Below are positions 5,740 through 7,984 of a stretch of 7,984 nt of DNA, piece by piece. The position numbers were made by a program, and so were the translations under genes. This stretch comes from an uncultured Eubacterium sp. (GTDB taxonomy: Bacteria; Bacillota_A; Clostridia; Lachnospirales; Lachnospiraceae). Under the pieces are notes generated by a model. That model searched no databases. It had not been told where the DNA came from and saw only the letters and a program-made list of their open reading frames with translations. The stretch is from NCBI GenBank assembly GCA_948759685.1, contig CAQBGY010000139.1, forward strand, positions 1 through 7,984. The letters are read 5' to 3'. Every line of letters starts with the position of its first letter. Within the stretch, counting starts at the first letter, position 1.

Positions 5740-7984
5740 TTATTCGATATTTGATGTCTCAGATGCTGATATTTTTCTTATTTGTAATGCTGTAAGCATT
5801 GCTGCAATTACAGTCACTCCAAACACCAACAACGGATATATGATATAAACTTCCATTGGTCTGATTGTAAATTCAATGCTTTGTGCTCCCATGATTTTAA
5901 ACACCTGCCCCGAAGTAAATTTAGAAACCGAGGAGGAGAATAATGTTCCCAAAACAATTGCAATCACCAAAACAATTCCGATTCGTACCGTCTGCCATGC
6001 AACTAAAGAAGTGTCTCTAAATCCTATTGCTTTAATCATTCCTATTTCTCCCTTTTCCTTTGTGATAAAACTTTTTACCATCAGAACGGTAACAAGAACA
6101 TTAATACAAAGCACTATCATTATAATAAGCATTTTTACATCTTCCAATTGTCCGGCAATATCACCTATCATTTCATTAATATATTCACCGGTAGAATAAA
6201 CTTTTTCATCAGACAGATTCTTTTTCAATATCACTTTTCTCCTTGCCAGTTCGTCACTGTCCGGATGGTCTGTATATTTTATCTGCACTCCAAAACAGCC
6301 TGCTGCAAATCTATAATCAAGCATTTCATTCTGATAAAATCTGATACCTTCTCCCATATTATTCATTGTCTGATACAATGCAGTTACAATATATTTCTTC
6401 GTTGTATTACCATATTTTATTTCAACCATATCGCCAATCCGGGCATGAATATTATCTGCAACCACATGGCTGATTGCCACTTCATTGTTACTCTGTGGAG
6501 GGGTTCCTTCAAGATAAGAGTACATCTCTGTTGTAACATTCCCTTTTCCCTGAAATGCCAGAGAACTCATTTTCTTACCATCATGGGAAATCCCCATGCG
6601 GAACAGTATCTCTTGGAACACATCTGCCGTAATATTGTTTTTTGATAATATTTTTTCTATACCTTTTAGTTTATTATCAATCATCTTTTCGTTATCTTTT
6701 GAAACACCAAACAATAATTCCTGTGCAACAACATGGTCACATTTTGCCATACTGAACCAACTGACAAGATTATCTGACTTTAATGTATTAATTGTATTAA
6801 TTGGAATCAAAATCAGTAAAATTCCAAACGCAAAAATTAAAATCATGATTACAAATCTTTTCATTCCACTGAAAATATCATTCACTGACATAAACCAAAC
6901 CGGAGACAGTCTTGATTTACTTAAGGCAATCATACCTTTTCTTTTGTACCGTTCTCCTTGTTCGCCATTTCTAATTGCATCAATTGGCGAAAATATTTTA
7001 ATTTTTCGTGTGCAGAAATAACAGAATCCCACTACAGCTGCTGCTGTTAAGATTGCACATATAATATTCAAAACAAAATATCCACCATTAGAGACAATCA
7101 CATTTCTTGACAGATTTTGAATCATCAATGAACCAAACGGGAAACTAATACCAAATCCAATCGCACTTCCCATAACAGCTATCGCAAAATATTTTAAAAT
7201 ATAAAGCAAGCGAATTCTCCCATTTGTAATTCCAATAGCCTTCATCACTCCGATTTCTCTGAATTCCTCACTCGTTGTAAAATTAATCGTAAAGCGCAGA
7301 ATCACCATAGAAACAATCATAAGACATATGCTGACAATCAGTAGTATGAGTGCCGTAATCATATCCATAATATACATTGTTTTAATCGTATTTTTATCAG
7401 CATTCATTTCAACATTAAAATTATTTTCATTAATTTTATCCAAAAATTTTGAATCATCCGTATAGAAATATGCTTCATACCATAAATTGGACTTTTCTTT
7501 GTCAAAATATTGATAATCCTTTTCACTGATAAGAAGTCTTGTCTGCCCTATCATCGCCGAACCATACAAAGCATCTTTCGTACATCCCTTTAGTTTAAAC
7601 TCTTTCGTTTTATCTCCGATAGTTATTTTTAAAATGTCTCCCTGTTTCAAATCATATTTGTCTGAGTAGAACAATTCAGCTGTAACGTAAAGTTCCCCAT
7701 CATTAACTTTTACAATTTCATTATCATTTTTGTCAAACAACTTTGTACAATTTTTCAAATTGGAAATCATCGTTGTATTTGTATATTTAAACTTTTTGCT
7801 ATTTACTTTTATGTCTTTTGGATTAATTAAGATATGTTCAAAACATTTACACTGATATTGATTTTCATTTGCAAACTGCTTAATTTTTTCACATTCATTT
7901 TCATCACTCATTCCAAAATAATAATCTGGAACCTCCGCCTTTTCAAAATAATTATCCAAAGCTGTCATAACTGATACCACATTT
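5740..7984 (-). CDS. ABC transporter permease, FtsX/MacB type (5' end missing)
   Basis: About 747 codons are visible and the frame is still open at the right edge, so the N-terminus lies outside. A GTG at 7980 opens the visible frame but has no visible ribosome binding site, and the usual N-terminal transmembrane helix is absent. Counting from 7980, residues about 5-200 form a first external domain, followed by helices near 205-232, 258-287 and 300-325. A further helix at 373-396 leads into a second external domain (about 400-615), and three C-terminal helices follow near 617-640, 668-692 and 712-737. Two FtsX coupling-helix motifs are plain, EIGVMKAIG (about 241) and EIGMIKAIG (about 648), so this is a two-FtsX-domain permease. 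Such proteins export or expel peptides, lipids or antibiotics from the membrane. Substrate unknown. The first external domain holds five cysteines. Confidence 0.93.
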   Translation of the reverse strand, partial: NVVSVMTALDNYFEKAEVPDYYFGMSDENECEKIKQFANENQYQCKCFEHILINPKDIKVNSKKFKYTNTTMISNLKNCTKLFDKNDNEIVKVNDGELYVTAELFYSDKYDLKQGDILKITIGDKTKEFKLKGCTKDALYGSAMIGQTRLLISEKDYQYFDKEKSNLWYEAYFYTDDSKFLDKINENNFNVEMNADKNTIKTMYIMDMITALILLIVSICLMIVSMVILRFTINFTTSEEFREIGVMKAIGITNGRIRLLYILKYFAIAVMGSAIGFGISFPFGSLMIQNLSRNVIVSNGGYFVLNIICAILTAAAVVGFCYFCTRKIKIFSPIDAIRNGEQGERYKRKGMIALSKSRLSPVWFMSVNDIFSGMKRFVIMILIFAFGILLILIPINTINTLKSDNLVSWFSMAKCDHVVAQELLFGVSKDNEKMIDNKLKGIEKILSKNNITADVFQEILFRMGISHDGKKMSSLAFQGKGNVTTEMYSYLEGTPPQSNNEVAISHVVADNIHARIGDMVEIKYGNTTKKYIVTALYQTMNNMGEGIRFYQNEMLDYRFAAGCFGVQIKYTDHPDSDELARRKVILKKNLSDEKVYSTGEYINEMIGDIAGQLEDVKMLIIMIVLCINVLVTVLMVKSFITKEKGEIGMIKAIGFRDTSLVAWQTVRIGIVLVIAIVLGTLFSSSVSKFTSGQVFKIMGAQSIEFTIRPMEVYIIYPLLVFGVTVIAAMLTALQIRKISASETSNIE

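Noticed and set aside
5876..7021. Three overlapping plus-strand reading frames (about 107, 165 and 141 codons) opposite the permease.
   Set aside because: The minus-strand permease has continuous FtsX motifs throughout. The plus-strand products resemble no family and lack start signals.
292..7984. Possible insertion sequence, phage or integrative element.
   Set aside because: No transposase, integrase, terminal inverted repeats or target duplications were seen, and gene style looks uniform across the window.

Overview
The window looks like chromosomal DNA from a low-GC, Gram-positive anaerobe of the Clostridia, most likely a Lachnospiraceae-type gut bacterium. The grounds are AT-rich DNA, strong GGAGG-type ribosome binding sites, T-rich intrinsic terminators, and a permease/ATPase/response regulator/histidine kinase gene order common in Firmicutes. 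Species cannot be named from this sequence. There are six complete genes, one large gene cut by the right edge, and the probable first codons of another gene at the left edge. No tRNA, rRNA, CRISPR array, insertion sequence or phage gene is visible.

Left edge (1-291): no complete gene, but dense with signals, all read on the minus strand. In transcription order these are a sigma-A-like promoter (170-198), a strong intrinsic terminator (76-107), a long interrupted dyad (21-57), and a ribosome binding site with an ATG (8-6) that starts a gene leaving the window. The terminator may simply end the merR transcript, or it may be an attenuator in the leader of the edge gene.

Sensor/detoxification module (292-2905): a MerR-family regulator with a GyrI-like ligand-binding domain and a stand-alone GyrI-like protein form a two-gene minus-strand operon. 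Its promoter has the 19-bp spacer typical of MerR control. An alpha/beta hydrolase of the hormone-sensitive-lipase type is transcribed divergently from the same 150-bp intergenic region. A shared role in sensing and neutralising a small hydrophobic compound is plausible but inferred.

Transporter/two-component module (2970-7984): an apparent minus-strand operon of FtsX/MacB-type permease (5' end missing), ABC ATPase, OmpR-type response regulator and membrane histidine kinase, in that transcription order. The last three genes are 9-19 bp apart. Such modules usually sense and counter envelope-active antimicrobials or export peptides. The hydrolase and kinase genes converge on one perfect 15-bp hairpin that can terminate both.

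No wholly new system is evident. The best leads are the left-edge leader, the MerR/GyrI/hydrolase cluster with its 19-bp-spacer promoter, and the permease with two large external domains next to a kinase with an atypical ATP-lid motif.
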